Source of the DNA: Thalassococcus_A lentus
Lineage (GTDB): Bacteria; Pseudomonadota; Alphaproteobacteria; Rhodobacterales; Rhodobacteraceae
Length of the DNA stretch: 64,000 nucleotides
Direction: 5' to 3'
Assembly: GCF_028023555.1 (NCBI RefSeq)
Contig: NZ_JAQIOY010000003.1
Span: 248,001-312,000 of the forward strand
The stretch's first letter is position 1. Each line of letters begins with the position of its first letter. The position numbers and the translations under genes are program-made. The notes under the pieces were generated by a model. That model did no database searches, was not told the origin of the DNA, and saw only the letters and a list, made by a program, of their open reading frames with translations. This document shows, piece by piece, positions 26,997-35,501 of this stretch.

Positions 26997-28691
26997 TTAA
27001 GGGATGATTTCGAATTTGTTCACATCCACCATGCCTCGGTCCGTAATTTTCAGGGCCGGAATGACGGGCAATGCCAGAAAGGCCAGTTGCAGGAACGGCT
27101 CTTCAAGGGTCACACCCAACGATTGCGCTGCGTCACGCAAATCGATCAGCCGGGCTTTGACAGTTTCGAACGGCTCCAACGACATCAAACCGGCCACAGG
27201 CAGGGCCAGTTCAGCCAGTATTTCACCCCTGTCGACAACAACAAAACCGCCTTCGATTGCGCCCAGCCGGTTGGCGGCTGTAGCCATGTCTTCGTAATTG
27301 GCGCCGACACAGGCAATGTTGTGGTGATCGTGGCAGACCGTCGAGGCAATCGCGCCAGAATGCAAACCGAAACCGCGCACAAACCCCGTAGCGATGTTGC
27401 CGTTTTTTCCATGCCGCTCGACAACGGCTATACGGATCAAATCGCGTGTAACGTCAGGGGCCTTGTCGCCATCCTGAATGCTGATGTCTTCGATCAGATG
27501 ATCAGTCAGGATCTGTCCTTCGCGAATGCCGATAACGTCGGTTTTTTCACGGTTGGCGCGGGCTCGGAAATCCGACGCCTTGACGCGTGGTGCCTTGACT
27601 GAGTTGCGCGCAATTGGTTCGACTGAACCCCGCTTTGCAAAGGCGTCGTCATTTACCAAACGCCCCCCTGCGATCACCAACTGGGCGCGGCAGGATTCCA
27701 GCGAATCCAACGCGACGATATCAGCGCGCTTGCCAGGGGCGATCATGCCTCGATCCTTCAGGCCAAAGGCTTCGGCCGCTGACAGAGTGGCGGCACGGTA
27801 AACCGCAAGCGGCGGTGTGCCGAGACGGATCAATTCGCGGATCATGTAGTCCAGATGACCAGAGTCGGCGATATCCAAAGGGTTCCGATCGTCGGTGCAA
27901 AGGCACATGTAAGGGCTGGTCGTTACGTTCAACAGCGGCTGCAGGGCATGCAAGTCCTTCGAAACCGATCCTTCGCGTATGAGAACCCGCATACCTTTGC
28001 GCAGCTTTTCCAGCGCCTCGTCGGGGTTGGTGGCCTCATGCTCGGTGCGGATGCCGGCTGCGATATAGGCATTGAGGTCTTTGCCGCTGAGCAAAGGGCA
28101 ATGCCCATCGATATGTTCGCCGTCGAACAGGCGCAGTTTAGCCATGGCGTCGGGGTCGCGATGGATAACGCCGGGGTAGTTCATGAATTCCGCCAGGCCC
28201 AACCCTGACGGATGCCCTTTGAGCGCTTTTAGGTCCTCGGCCAGCAGCTCGGCACCGGCGGTTTCCATATGCGTCGAGGGCACGCAGGACGACAGCTGTA
28301 CCTTGATGTCCAACAAGGTGTGCTGGCTGGCATCCTGAAAATACTGAATGCCGGGCGCACCAACGACATTTGCGATTTCGTGGGGGTCGCAGATGGCCGT
28401 GGTCACCCCGCGGGGCGTGACGCAGCGATCAAATTCAAAGGGCGTGACCAACGAGCTTTCAATATGCAGATGGGTGTCGATAAAGCCCGGCGCCAGAACC
28501 ATGCCCGAAACATCAATAACTTGTACGCCGTCGTAGGTGTCCAAGGTGCCGGTAATCGTATCTCCGGTGATGGCGATATCGCCATCCAGCAAAGCACCGG
28601 TCATGAGGTCCAGCAGCTTGCCGCCCTTCAGGACAATGTCGGCGGGTTTGTCACCACGACCCTGCGCGATTCTGGTCTCGGGATTGCTCAT
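26997..28691 (-). CDS. ade: adenine deaminase
   Basis: The 564-residue amidohydrolase has the Ade plan: a beta domain, metal-binding FIDTHLHIESS, CDPHEIANVVG, the EHIDGHCPLLSG segment, TDDRNP, and the C-terminal CHDHHNIACVG region. It deaminates adenine to hypoxanthine in purine salvage with metal ions. GGAG lies nine bases before the start. It is divergent from choX, so the 132 bases between hold both promoters and the palindrome at 28789-28804. Family call secure. Confidence 0.93.
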   Translation of the reverse strand: MSNPETRIAQGRGDKPADIVLKGGKLLDLMTGALLDGDIAITGDTITGTLDTYDGVQVIDVSGMVLAPGFIDTHLHIESSLVTPFEFDRCVTPRGVTTAICDPHEIANVVGAPGIQYFQDASQHTLLDIKVQLSSCVPSTHMETAGAELLAEDLKALKGHPSGLGLAEFMNYPGVIHRDPDAMAKLRLFDGEHIDGHCPLLSGKDLNAYIAAGIRTEHEATNPDEALEKLRKGMRVLIREGSVSKDLHALQPLLNVTTSPYMCLCTDDRNPLDIADSGHLDYMIRELIRLGTPPLAVYRAATLSAAEAFGLKDRGMIAPGKRADIVALDSLESCRAQLVIAGGRLVNDDAFAKRGSVEPIARNSVKAPRVKASDFRARANREKTDVIGIREGQILTDHLIEDISIQDGDKAPDVTRDLIRIAVVERHGKNGNIATGFVRGFGLHSGAIASTVCHDHHNIACVGANYEDMATAANRLGAIEGGFVVVDRGEILAELALPVAGLMSLEPFETVKARLIDLRDAAQSLGVTLEEPFLQLAFLALPVIPALKITDRGMVDVNKFEIIP

Positions 28692-28788
28692 GCTTTCAAC
28701 TCCGTTAGTCTGTCGAACATGCTAATCGCTGCCGCAGACAGATGGCAGCGCAAAGTTTTGTTGCATTTTACGCTGGAAAATGCGTTGA

Positions 28789-28804
28789 TTGACTGAACAG
28801 TCAA
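28789..28804. promoter_or_regulatory. palindrome upstream of choX, BetI-type operator candidate
   Basis: TTGACTG-AA-CAGTCAA has exact seven-base arms around two central bases, ending 19 bases before the choX start. Operators of BetI, the choline-responsive TetR repressor, are TGAAC/GTTCA-type palindromes of similar size placed in choline genes. The arm sequence differs, so the match is by shape and position. betI is not in this window. Confidence 0.5.
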
Positions 28805-28823
28805 AAATAGGGAGATGTAAAAG

Positions 28824-29747
28824 ATGACCAGAATTTTCACCTCGGCCTTGGCGCTTGCTGCCATGACCGCGACTTCGGCTGCGGCCGATTGCGGAACTGT
28901 AACCTTCTCGGACGTGGGTTGGACCGATATCACAGCGACGACCGCAGCGACCACCGTGGTCTTGCAGGCACTGGGCTATGAGACTGATATCAAGGTTCTG
29001 TCCGTTCCGGTTACCTACACGTCAATGGCTGCCGGCGACATCGACATCTTCCTCGGAAACTGGATGCCGACAATGGAAGCCGACATCGCACCATACCGCG
29101 AAGCGGGTACGGTCGACACGGTTCGGGCGAACCTGGAAGGCGCTAAGTACACGCTGGCAACAAATGCCGCTGGCGCTGCAATGGGCATCAAGGATTTTGC
29201 TGACATCGCTGGCCAAGGCGATTCCCTCGACCAGACCATCTATGGCATTGAGCCGGGCAATGACGGCAACCGTCTGATCATGGATATGATCGCGGCCAAT
29301 GCTTTTGGTCTCGAAGGTTTCGAGGTCAAGGAAAGCTCTGAGCAAGGTATGCTCGCTCAGGTTGGACGCGCGGACAAGCGGGACGAGCCGGTTGTCTTCC
29401 TTGCATGGGAACCGCATCCGATGAACGCAAACTACGATCTGACCTATCTGACGGGTGGCGACGACTACTTTGGCCCGAACCTTGGTGGCGCGACTGTCTA
29501 CACCAACACACGCGCTGGCTATGCGGCCGAGTGCACAAATGTTGGCGCATTGCTGAACAACCTCGAGTTTTCGCTGGCGATGGAAAACGAGATCATGGGC
29601 GCCATTCTGGATGATGGCGAAGATCCGGCCGAGGCTGCGACGGCGTGGCTGGCGGCCAACATGGGCGTTCTGGACGGCTGGCTGGCCGGCGTGACCACCA
29701 AAGACGGTGGCGATGCCAAGGCCGCCGTGATGAGCGCGCTTCAGTAA
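28824..29747 (+). CDS. choX: choline ABC transporter substrate-binding protein
   Basis: ChoX binds choline (and more weakly betaine or acetylcholine) in the periplasm and delivers it to ChoWV. The 307-residue protein has a Sec signal peptide (to about residue 21, ATSAAA) and the OpuAC fold with aromatic residues for the quaternary amine, e.g. GNWMP and FLAWEPHPMN. AGGGAGA precedes the start. It is first of choXWV and is followed by an internal terminator before choW, which would raise its level over the membrane parts. The palindrome just upstream suggests choline-dependent control. Confidence 0.93.
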   Translation: MTRIFTSALALAAMTATSAAADCGTVTFSDVGWTDITATTAATTVVLQALGYETDIKVLSVPVTYTSMAAGDIDIFLGNWMPTMEADIAPYREAGTVDTVRANLEGAKYTLATNAAGAAMGIKDFADIAGQGDSLDQTIYGIEPGNDGNRLIMDMIAANAFGLEGFEVKESSEQGMLAQVGRADKRDEPVVFLAWEPHPMNANYDLTYLTGGDDYFGPNLGGATVYTNTRAGYAAECTNVGALLNNLEFSLAMENEIMGAILDDGEDPAEAATAWLAANMGVLDGWLAGVTTKDGGDAKAAVMSALQ

Positions 29748-29758
29748 TACCGATAATC

Positions 29759-29788
29759 GGGCGCACCGCGATGGTGCGCCCTTTTTTA
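29759..29788 (+). terminator. intra-operon terminator between choX and choW
   Basis: A nine-base perfect stem GGGCGCACC / GGTGCGCCC (29759-29767 with 29773-29781) followed by six T. It lies 12 bases after choX and about 145 bases before choW, inside the transport operon. Partial readthrough would give more binding protein than permease. Confidence 0.9.
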
Positions 29789-29924
29789 TATGGGGCACAG
29801 CGCCAAGCTTGGCGGCTGGCCTTTTTCCGTACTTGTTTGAGCGGCTCTGATCGCCCCGGATTGATTTTCGGGCGGGCAGCGCTGCAAGATAGACAAAATC
29901 CCGGAATAACCGGAGGATGATCCG

Positions 29925-30758
29925 CTGCTTGATTGGCTGACAGACAACAAAATTCCTGTTGGGGACGCTGCTGAGGCCGTCTTTGACTGGTTGCAGGACA
30001 ATGGCGCGTGGTTCTTTGATGCGCTGGCCATCGCCATGGAAGCGTTGATCGACGCGGTTCTTTGGGTTCTGCAGACCCCGCACCCCCTGATCGTCATTGC
30101 GGCTTTGACCGGGCTGACATGGTGGCTGCACCGCGGATGGAAAGTTCCGGCCTTTCTGGCGCTTGGATTTCTGTTCATCCTGAACCAGGGCTATTGGGAA
30201 GAAACCACCGAAAGCCTGACACTTGTACTGTCGGCGTGTGTTGTTTGCATGGGTGTTGGGGTTCCGATCGGGATTGCTGCGGCCCATCGTCCACGACTTT
30301 ATGCATGGATGCGGCCGGTGCTCGACCTGATGCAGACCCTGCCGACTTTTGTCTACCTGATCCCGGCCATCGTGTTTTTCGGTATCGGTATGGTTCCGGG
30401 TTTGATCGCAACGGTGATCTTTGTTGTTCCCGCGCCAATTCGTCTAACCCATCTGGGTGTTTCATCGACACCAACCGCCCTGACTGAGGCGGCGGATGCC
30501 TTTGGCGCGACGCCCCGCGAAAAGCTGTGGAAGGTCGAGCTTCCCAGTGCCTTGCCTCAGATCATGGCGGGCTTGAATCAAACCATCATGTTGTCTTTGT
30601 CCATGGTCGTCATCGCGGCCCTTGTCGGCGCGGACGGCCTGGGCGTGCCGGTCGTACGTGCGTTGAACCGTGTGGATACTGGTTTGGGCTTTGAGGCGGG
30701 ACTGATCATCGTGGTTGTTGCCATCATGCTCGACCGGGCGTTGAGGGTTGGGAAATGA
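29925..30758 (+). CDS. choW: choline ABC transporter permease
   Basis: ChoW is the inner-membrane permease, with about six membrane segments and the EAA-like loop (TEAADAFGATPREKLWKVELP). The reading frame is open from 29910 and encodes LLDWLTDNKIPVGDAAEAVF ahead of the first standard start (TTG 29991, MQDNGAWFF). This upstream part looks like a genuine ChoW N-terminus. CGGAGGA at 29911-29917 is seven bases from CTG 29925, so a CTG start is proposed; no ATG, GTG or TTG is available in frame before 29991. The ATG at 29917 is out of frame. Start uncertain, gene secure. It overlaps choV by four bases. Confidence 0.9.
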   Translation: MLDWLTDNKIPVGDAAEAVFDWLQDNGAWFFDALAIAMEALIDAVLWVLQTPHPLIVIAALTGLTWWLHRGWKVPAFLALGFLFILNQGYWEETTESLTLVLSACVVCMGVGVPIGIAAAHRPRLYAWMRPVLDLMQTLPTFVYLIPAIVFFGIGMVPGLIATVIFVVPAPIRLTHLGVSSTPTALTEAADAFGATPREKLWKVELPSALPQIMAGLNQTIMLSLSMVVIAALVGADGLGVPVVRALNRVDTGLGFEAGLIIVVVAIMLDRALRVGK

Positions 30759-31768
30759 GCGCAGTTGTATTTGACAATGTGTCGATCATGTTCGGCGATG
30801 CGCCGGGGCAGGCACTGCCGCTGGCAGATGCCGGGCAGGATCGGACCGAAATCCAAAAGGCCACCGGTCAGGTGCTGGGGGTCCACAATTGTTCTCTGAC
30901 TGTCGAAGAGGGCGAAATCGTCGTTTTGATGGGGCTGTCTGGGTCGGGCAAAAGCACGCTTTTGCGGGCGGTCAATGGATTGAACCCGGTCGTGCGGGGC
31001 GGTGTTTCCGTCAACGCGGGCGACGAGATGGTCAACGTCACCGATTGCAGCGCGGCGCGTCTGCGCCAGATGCGCCAGACACGCATCGCCATGGTGTTCC
31101 AACAGTTCGGGCTCCTACCTTGGCGCACCGTGCAGGAAAACGTCCGCTTTCCTCTTGAGCTTGGGAACAGTGGTGCCGGGCGCGACGTGGATGCAGCTGC
31201 ATCCAAGGCCATTGGGCTTGTTGGACTGGCCGGTTGGGAAGACCGCAAGGTTGGCGAGTTGTCAGGCGGCATGCAGCAGCGTGTCGGCTTGGCTCGGGCG
31301 TTTGTCACTGACGCGCCGATCCTGCTTATGGATGAGCCGTTCTCTGCGTTGGACCCATTGATCCGTACCCGTCTTCAGGATGAATTGCTCGATCTGCAAC
31401 GTGATCTGAAACGGACCATTTTGTTCGTCAGTCATGATCTGGACGAAGCGTTCAAAATCGGCAATCGCATTGCGATCATGGAAGGCGGGCGGATCGTACA
31501 GATTGGCACGCCTCGCGAAATCTTCTCCAATCCGGCATCGGACTACGTGGCCGATTTCGTGGCGAACATGAACCCGCTTGGCGTTCTGACCGCGCGCGAC
31601 GTGACAGAAGCGGGGCAGGGTGGTGCGGTCGTCGAAGCGGAAACACCGATCAAAGAGATCATCGACAAACTGGCAGACGGGCCACTGACGGTTGTGTCAG
31701 ATGGCGAAACTCTGGGTCGGGTCAGCGCTGACAGTGTCGTGCGGCGGCTTGGTCAGCCAAATGGCTAG
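30755..31768 (+). CDS. choV: choline ABC transporter ATP-binding protein
   Basis: The 337-residue ATPase has Walker A GLSGSGKST (about residues 60-68), Q-loop VFQQFGLLPW, signature LSGGMQQR, Walker B ILLMDEP and the SHDLDEA switch histidine. It is of the ProV/OpuAA type with extra N-terminal residues before Walker A and a C-terminal extension that may be part of a regulatory CBS-like domain. The ATG overlaps the choW stop (ATGA). It powers uptake through ChoW. The final codons overlap the next gene's start. Confidence 0.94.
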   Translation: MSAVVFDNVSIMFGDAPGQALPLADAGQDRTEIQKATGQVLGVHNCSLTVEEGEIVVLMGLSGSGKSTLLRAVNGLNPVVRGGVSVNAGDEMVNVTDCSAARLRQMRQTRIAMVFQQFGLLPWRTVQENVRFPLELGNSGAGRDVDAAASKAIGLVGLAGWEDRKVGELSGGMQQRVGLARAFVTDAPILLMDEPFSALDPLIRTRLQDELLDLQRDLKRTILFVSHDLDEAFKIGNRIAIMEGGRIVQIGTPREIFSNPASDYVADFVANMNPLGVLTARDVTEAGQGGAVVEAETPIKEIIDKLADGPLTVVSDGETLGRVSADSVVRRLGQPNG

Positions 31769-32276
31769 CGCGGCGGAGTTCAAAAGGTGCGAGACACCGG
31801 AAGACTTTGCCACACTCCGAGAGTTGTGCTGGGACTACCGGGACTTTTTGATTGGTTTGGGCGGCCCCAGTGCACGGGCCGTTTCTCATGCCTATCCCGA
31901 AGCAGGGTATGCCGCGTTGATGGACCGGTTGCCGGAAGAACACGCAGCGCCCGGAGGGGGAACACGATTGGCGTTGCTGAATGGTGAGGTCGTGGCCTGC
32001 GGAATGTTTCGCCCAATCGCGCCGCGTACCGCCGAAATCAAAAGAGTGTACGTCCGCGATTCAGCCCGCGGTCACGGTGTCGGTCGCGCCATGATGGAAC
32101 GTCTGATTGAAGATTGCCAGAACGCGGGTCACCAACGCATTCTCATGGATACCGGCAAAATTCTGAAAGCAGCCGTCAGCCTGTACCTGTCTATGGGCTT
32201 TGCCCTTCGGGGCCCTTACAGCGACATCCCCGAGGATGTCGCCGAGCTCTTGGTTTTCTTTGAAAAAGAGATCTAG
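31761..32276 (+). CDS. GNAT-family N-acetyltransferase
   Basis: The 171-residue protein has the GNAT core: IKRVYVRDSARGHGVGRAMM with the acetyl-CoA loop (RGHGVGR), then LYLSMGFALRGPY. GNATs acetylate small molecules or proteins; the substrate is unknown. The ATG at 31761 overlaps the choV stop by eight bases, so it is translationally linked to the choline transporter genes, perhaps by chance of compact genome layout. Its stop overlaps the stop of the convergent crotonase gene (CTAG). A TTG at 31749 is another possible start. Confidence 0.8.
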   Translation: MASAAEFKRCETPEDFATLRELCWDYRDFLIGLGGPSARAVSHAYPEAGYAALMDRLPEEHAAPGGGTRLALLNGEVVACGMFRPIAPRTAEIKRVYVRDSARGHGVGRAMMERLIEDCQNAGHQRILMDTGKILKAAVSLYLSMGFALRGPYSDIPEDVAELLVFFEKEI

Positions 32277-32902
32277 GCGCTGCGGCCGCCAATCAGGTTT
32301 TTGATGGCAGTGGCGTGTTCAGGCGTGGCCCCCAACACATCGCCAGACAGATCCCGCGCAGTTTCGATAATGTCCCCATCGGCAATCACGTCGATCAGCC
32401 CCCATTCGCTTGCTTGCTCGACCGGGATCTTTTGGCCGGCCATCAGGATCATTTTTGCGCGTGATGCGCCGCAGATCGCGGCAAGCCGGCCCGGATCCGA
32501 CGGTTGGGGCAAAAAACCCAGTTTCATGACCGGGTAGAAAATCTTTGCGCCGGGAACGGAAAGGCGCAGATCGCAGGCCAGAAACATGCCCATTGCGCCG
32601 CCCGCAACGGTGCCATTCAATGCGCAAATTGTCATGGCATCCATTTTCGCGAGGGCCCCGGAAAGCCTTTCCCAGAGTGGTGAAACCGCCAACCCGGCTT
32701 TGGCTGCGTCCAGATCAGCCCCTGCAGAAAATACTTTGCCAACCCCGGTCAGAACCAGCACCCGCGCCTCGTTGGCAGGGTCTGCTGCGGCCTCGGCGAT
32801 CTCAGCCAATTCCCGCAGCATGGCTTCTGTCAGTGAATTGGCCTTGTCCGGACGATTAAGCGTGACGGTCCAGAACCCGCCGTCCTTGTTCAATTCGATC
32901 AT
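32273..32902 (-). CDS. crotonase-fold protein lacking both catalytic glutamates
   Basis: The 209-residue protein has crotonase features: LNRPDKANSLT, the CoA/oxyanion FSAGADLDAA, and ALNGTVAGGAMGM. It is shorter than usual (about 260). Lining it up by eye with rat enoyl-CoA hydratase, the two catalytic glutamates correspond to Gly (about G105 in GGAMG) and Val (about V125 in YPVMK), so it is unlikely to hydrate enoyl-CoA; a different acyl-CoA reaction is possible. ATG 32902 overlaps the upstream SDR's stop (ATGA), so the pair is one operon. Longer upstream starts would run into the SDR gene. Confidence 0.75.
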   Translation of the reverse strand: MIELNKDGGFWTVTLNRPDKANSLTEAMLRELAEIAEAAADPANEARVLVLTGVGKVFSAGADLDAAKAGLAVSPLWERLSGALAKMDAMTICALNGTVAGGAMGMFLACDLRLSVPGAKIFYPVMKLGFLPQPSDPGRLAAICGASRAKMILMAGQKIPVEQASEWGLIDVIADGDIIETARDLSGDVLGATPEHATAIKNLIGGRSA

Positions 32903-33648
32903 TTGATGCCAGCCTTTTCCCGGATTGCTTCGTCGCGCAGCGAAACTTCGGCGCCCTTGAAAGAATCTGCATCCGGGCCGCACATCCACAGCAGCGCCTG
33001 CGCCACCCATTCAGGCGGAATGTGATCGGACCAATCCAGCTGACTGACCGGATTGATCCCCGAAGCCTTGATTTCCTTTTGCATTTGGGTCGCAACCGTT
33101 CCGGGCGACAGTGAAAGCGCGCGAATACCCTGATCCGCGTATTCCTTGTCGGCCATCCGTGTCAGCATCAAAGCGGCGGCTTTGGAAGAACAGTAATGCG
33201 ACCATGCTTCGACCGGGCCATGGGCTGCACCGGAGCCGATGGTCAGTATCGTACCGCCCCCGCTTTCCAACATACTCGGCAGCGCCGCACGCATTCCGTG
33301 GAAAACGCCTTTGAGATTGATGTCGATCACATCGCCCCAGGCGTCGGGGTCAGCATCCGCCAAATGGCTGATCGGCTCGACCACGCCTGCGTTGTTGATG
33401 AGAATATCAAGCCCGCCATGCGCGGAAATACAGTTCTGTACGGCCTGATCCATTTCCCAATAGCGGGCGATATCGCAAGGAATGGCAACCGCTGCTTTGC
33501 CAATTTCCCCGGCAAGATCGGCGATTGCATCTCCGCTGCGTGCAACCAGTGCAACCTTGCAACCCTGCGCGGCAAAAAGACGGGCCGCCGCGGCGCCAAT
33601 TCCCCGGCTTGCTCCGGTAATGAGCGCAGTTTTTCCTGTCAAATCCAT
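32899..33648 (-). CDS. short-chain dehydrogenase/reductase
   Basis: A classical SDR of 249 residues: NAD(P) motif TGASRGIG, NNAG, a serine in TIGSGAAH, and the YxxxK pair in HYCSSKAAA. The substrate is not predictable. AAGGAG lies eight to nine bases before ATG 33648; the in-frame GTG at 33666 would lie on the far side of the ribosome-binding site. It overlaps the crotonase-fold gene by four bases and is divergent from the DUF2125 gene. The pairing with an acyl-CoA-type protein suggests a fatty-acid or keto-ester role (inference). Confidence 0.85.
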   Translation of the reverse strand: MDLTGKTALITGASRGIGAAAARLFAAQGCKVALVARSGDAIADLAGEIGKAAVAIPCDIARYWEMDQAVQNCISAHGGLDILINNAGVVEPISHLADADPDAWGDVIDINLKGVFHGMRAALPSMLESGGGTILTIGSGAAHGPVEAWSHYCSSKAAALMLTRMADKEYADQGIRALSLSPGTVATQMQKEIKASGINPVSQLDWSDHIPPEWVAQALLWMCGPDADSFKGAEVSLRDEAIREKAGIK

Positions 33649-33774
33649 AAGATATCTCCTTGCCACCTTGTAAACTTGGTAAAGGCTACAAAGTATGGAA
33701 TCCAGTCCCTTGACCCTGCGCTGAGAGCGCTCGACACTATGGGCATCAATTTTCAGCCTCGAGAAAGGTTCATC

Positions 33775-35289
33775 ATGAAAAAGTTTACTGGTATTTCAGC
33801 GCTTGCGCTCGCCGCAATGACGCAACATGCCGCCGCCGACGTGACGCCGCAGCAGGTTTGGGACAATCTGTCTGAGTACGTCGAAGGTTTTGGCTATGAC
33901 GTGCAGGCCCAGCCAGCGGCGTCGGGCGATGATCTGATCGTCAGCAACGTGACGATGTCCATGGCTTTGCCGGAAGGTGAAGGCAACTTCAGCTTTTCGA
34001 TGGACCAGCTGACGCTGCGTGATCGTGGCGATGGTTCGGTTTCCGTAGGTTTCCCCGAAGTGATGCCAATCACGGTCGTGGTGAACGACGGTGAGCAGGT
34101 CGAGATCACCGTCGATTACACGCATGACGACCTTCAGGTGGTCGTATCCGGTGATCCGGACGCAATGAACTATGACTACACGGCTAACATGCTGGGTCTG
34201 GCCCTGTCGAAACTGATGGTCGACGGCGAAATGATCCCGGACAACATGGCCCGCATGAACATGACCATGGGGCCGATCGAAGGCCGTTCTGCATCGCGCA
34301 CGGAAGACAGCCTGACGGTGATCGAACAGGTCATGGATCTGGGGGATGTAAACATCGACTTCGCCGCCAATGATCCCGATAGCGAAGAAGGTGGGAACTT
34401 TGCCGCCAAGATGGTTGGCGTTTCCTTTGAAGGCGACAGCATTCTTCCCGAAGGCTTTGATCTGAACGATATGGCGGCTGCCATTGCAGCTGGGTTTGCC
34501 GGTGGCGGAATCTTTTCGCACCAAGGATCCAGCCTCGAGTTTTTCGTGACCGAACGCTCTGGCAACACCAGTGGCAATTTCACCTCTGGCGCCGGTTCGC
34601 TTGAGGTGGATGTTTCTGACGAAGCGATCGTATACGCGGTGCAGAACTCGGATTTCACCATGGAAATGACAACGCCAGACGTGCCGTTTCCGATCAATGC
34701 GCAAATGGCTGAATCAGGTTTCAACATCGCAATTCCAATTCAGCCCGGCCAAGGCCCGCAAGAGGCCGCCCTTGGTCTCAAGCTGGTTGGCTTTGAAACA
34801 AGCAACATGATCTGGGGTATGCTGGACCCAGCCGCGATCCTTCCGCGCGACCCCGCAACGATTGTGGCAGATCTGACAGCTCAGGTCACACCGTTCCTGA
34901 ACCTTATGGATCCGGCCGATATGGAAAAGCTGGAAAACGGCGAAGCCATGCCGGGCGAGCTGAATGCTCTGACCCTGAACGATCTGACGGTTGAAGCGGC
35001 CGGCAGTAAGCTGACAGGCAAGGGTGCATTCACTTTTGACAACACCGATCTGGAAAGCTTTGACGGTCTGCCCCGCCCAGAGGGCCAGCTGGACATCGCG
35101 GTTCAGGGTCACAACGGCCTGATCGACAAGTTGATCCAAATGGGTCTGCTGGCCGAGGAAGACGCCATGGGCGCGCGCATGATGCTGTCCATGTTCACCG
35201 TTCCGGGTGCGGAGGAAGACAGCGCAACCTCGACCATCGAAGTGAACGCCGAAGGCCATGTTCTTGCGAACGGCCAGCGCATCAAGTGA
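33775..35289 (+). CDS. DUF2125 exported protein
   Basis: The 504-residue protein has a signal peptide (MKKFTGISALALAAMTQHAAA) and a long, acidic, Met-rich beta-like mature part with repeats of short strands, as in DUF2125 proteins found across Rhodobacterales. They are predicted periplasmic or outer-membrane associated; role unknown. The ATG at 33775 follows AAAGG; an open frame extends upstream to 33196 over the SDR gene but is not coding. A strong terminator follows at 35316. The protein is acidic throughout, as expected for an exported protein of a marine bacterium. Confidence 0.8.
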   Translation: MKKFTGISALALAAMTQHAAADVTPQQVWDNLSEYVEGFGYDVQAQPAASGDDLIVSNVTMSMALPEGEGNFSFSMDQLTLRDRGDGSVSVGFPEVMPITVVVNDGEQVEITVDYTHDDLQVVVSGDPDAMNYDYTANMLGLALSKLMVDGEMIPDNMARMNMTMGPIEGRSASRTEDSLTVIEQVMDLGDVNIDFAANDPDSEEGGNFAAKMVGVSFEGDSILPEGFDLNDMAAAIAAGFAGGGIFSHQGSSLEFFVTERSGNTSGNFTSGAGSLEVDVSDEAIVYAVQNSDFTMEMTTPDVPFPINAQMAESGFNIAIPIQPGQGPQEAALGLKLVGFETSNMIWGMLDPAAILPRDPATIVADLTAQVTPFLNLMDPADMEKLENGEAMPGELNALTLNDLTVEAAGSKLTGKGAFTFDNTDLESFDGLPRPEGQLDIAVQGHNGLIDKLIQMGLLAEEDAMGARMMLSMFTVPGAEEDSATSTIEVNAEGHVLANGQRIK

Positions 35290-35315
35290 CCTGCGCGTAA
35301 AACTATGAGAACATC

Positions 35316-35340
35316 AAAGGCCGGGACTTCCCGGCCTTTG
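35316..35340 (+). terminator. terminator after the DUF2125 gene
   Basis: A ten-base perfect stem AAAGGCCGGG / CCCGGCCTTT (35316-35325 with 35330-35339) with a four-base loop ACTT, then GTCTTT. Confidence 0.85.
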
Positions 35341-35454
35341 TCTTTCGTTGCGCATGTTTGGCTTTGGTCGTCACCACGCCGCAGGATCTCCGAATCCGGA
35401 AGCCGGAAACAAACTCTGAAAAGCTTTTTTAGGAGTGTCCGCTTTCGGGACTTC

Positions 35455-35487
35455 GCTGCCATTGGATTTCTTAGCTCCAATGGCAGC
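35455..35487. repeat. strong hairpin of unknown role
   Basis: Twelve-base perfect arms GCTGCCATTGGA and TCCAATGGCAGC (35455-35466 with 35476-35487) around the nine-base loop TTTCTTAGC. There is no T-run on either side, so it is not a classic terminator. It lies in a 160-base non-coding space just below the stop of the APCDD1-like gene; nothing else is recognisable there. Confidence 0.6.
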
Positions 35488-35501
35488 TTACGTGAGTGGG
35501 T

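Noticed and set aside
33196..33774. Upstream extension of the DUF2125 frame
   Set aside because: It overlaps the opposite-strand SDR, and the true start at 33775 has a signal peptide and ribosome-binding site.
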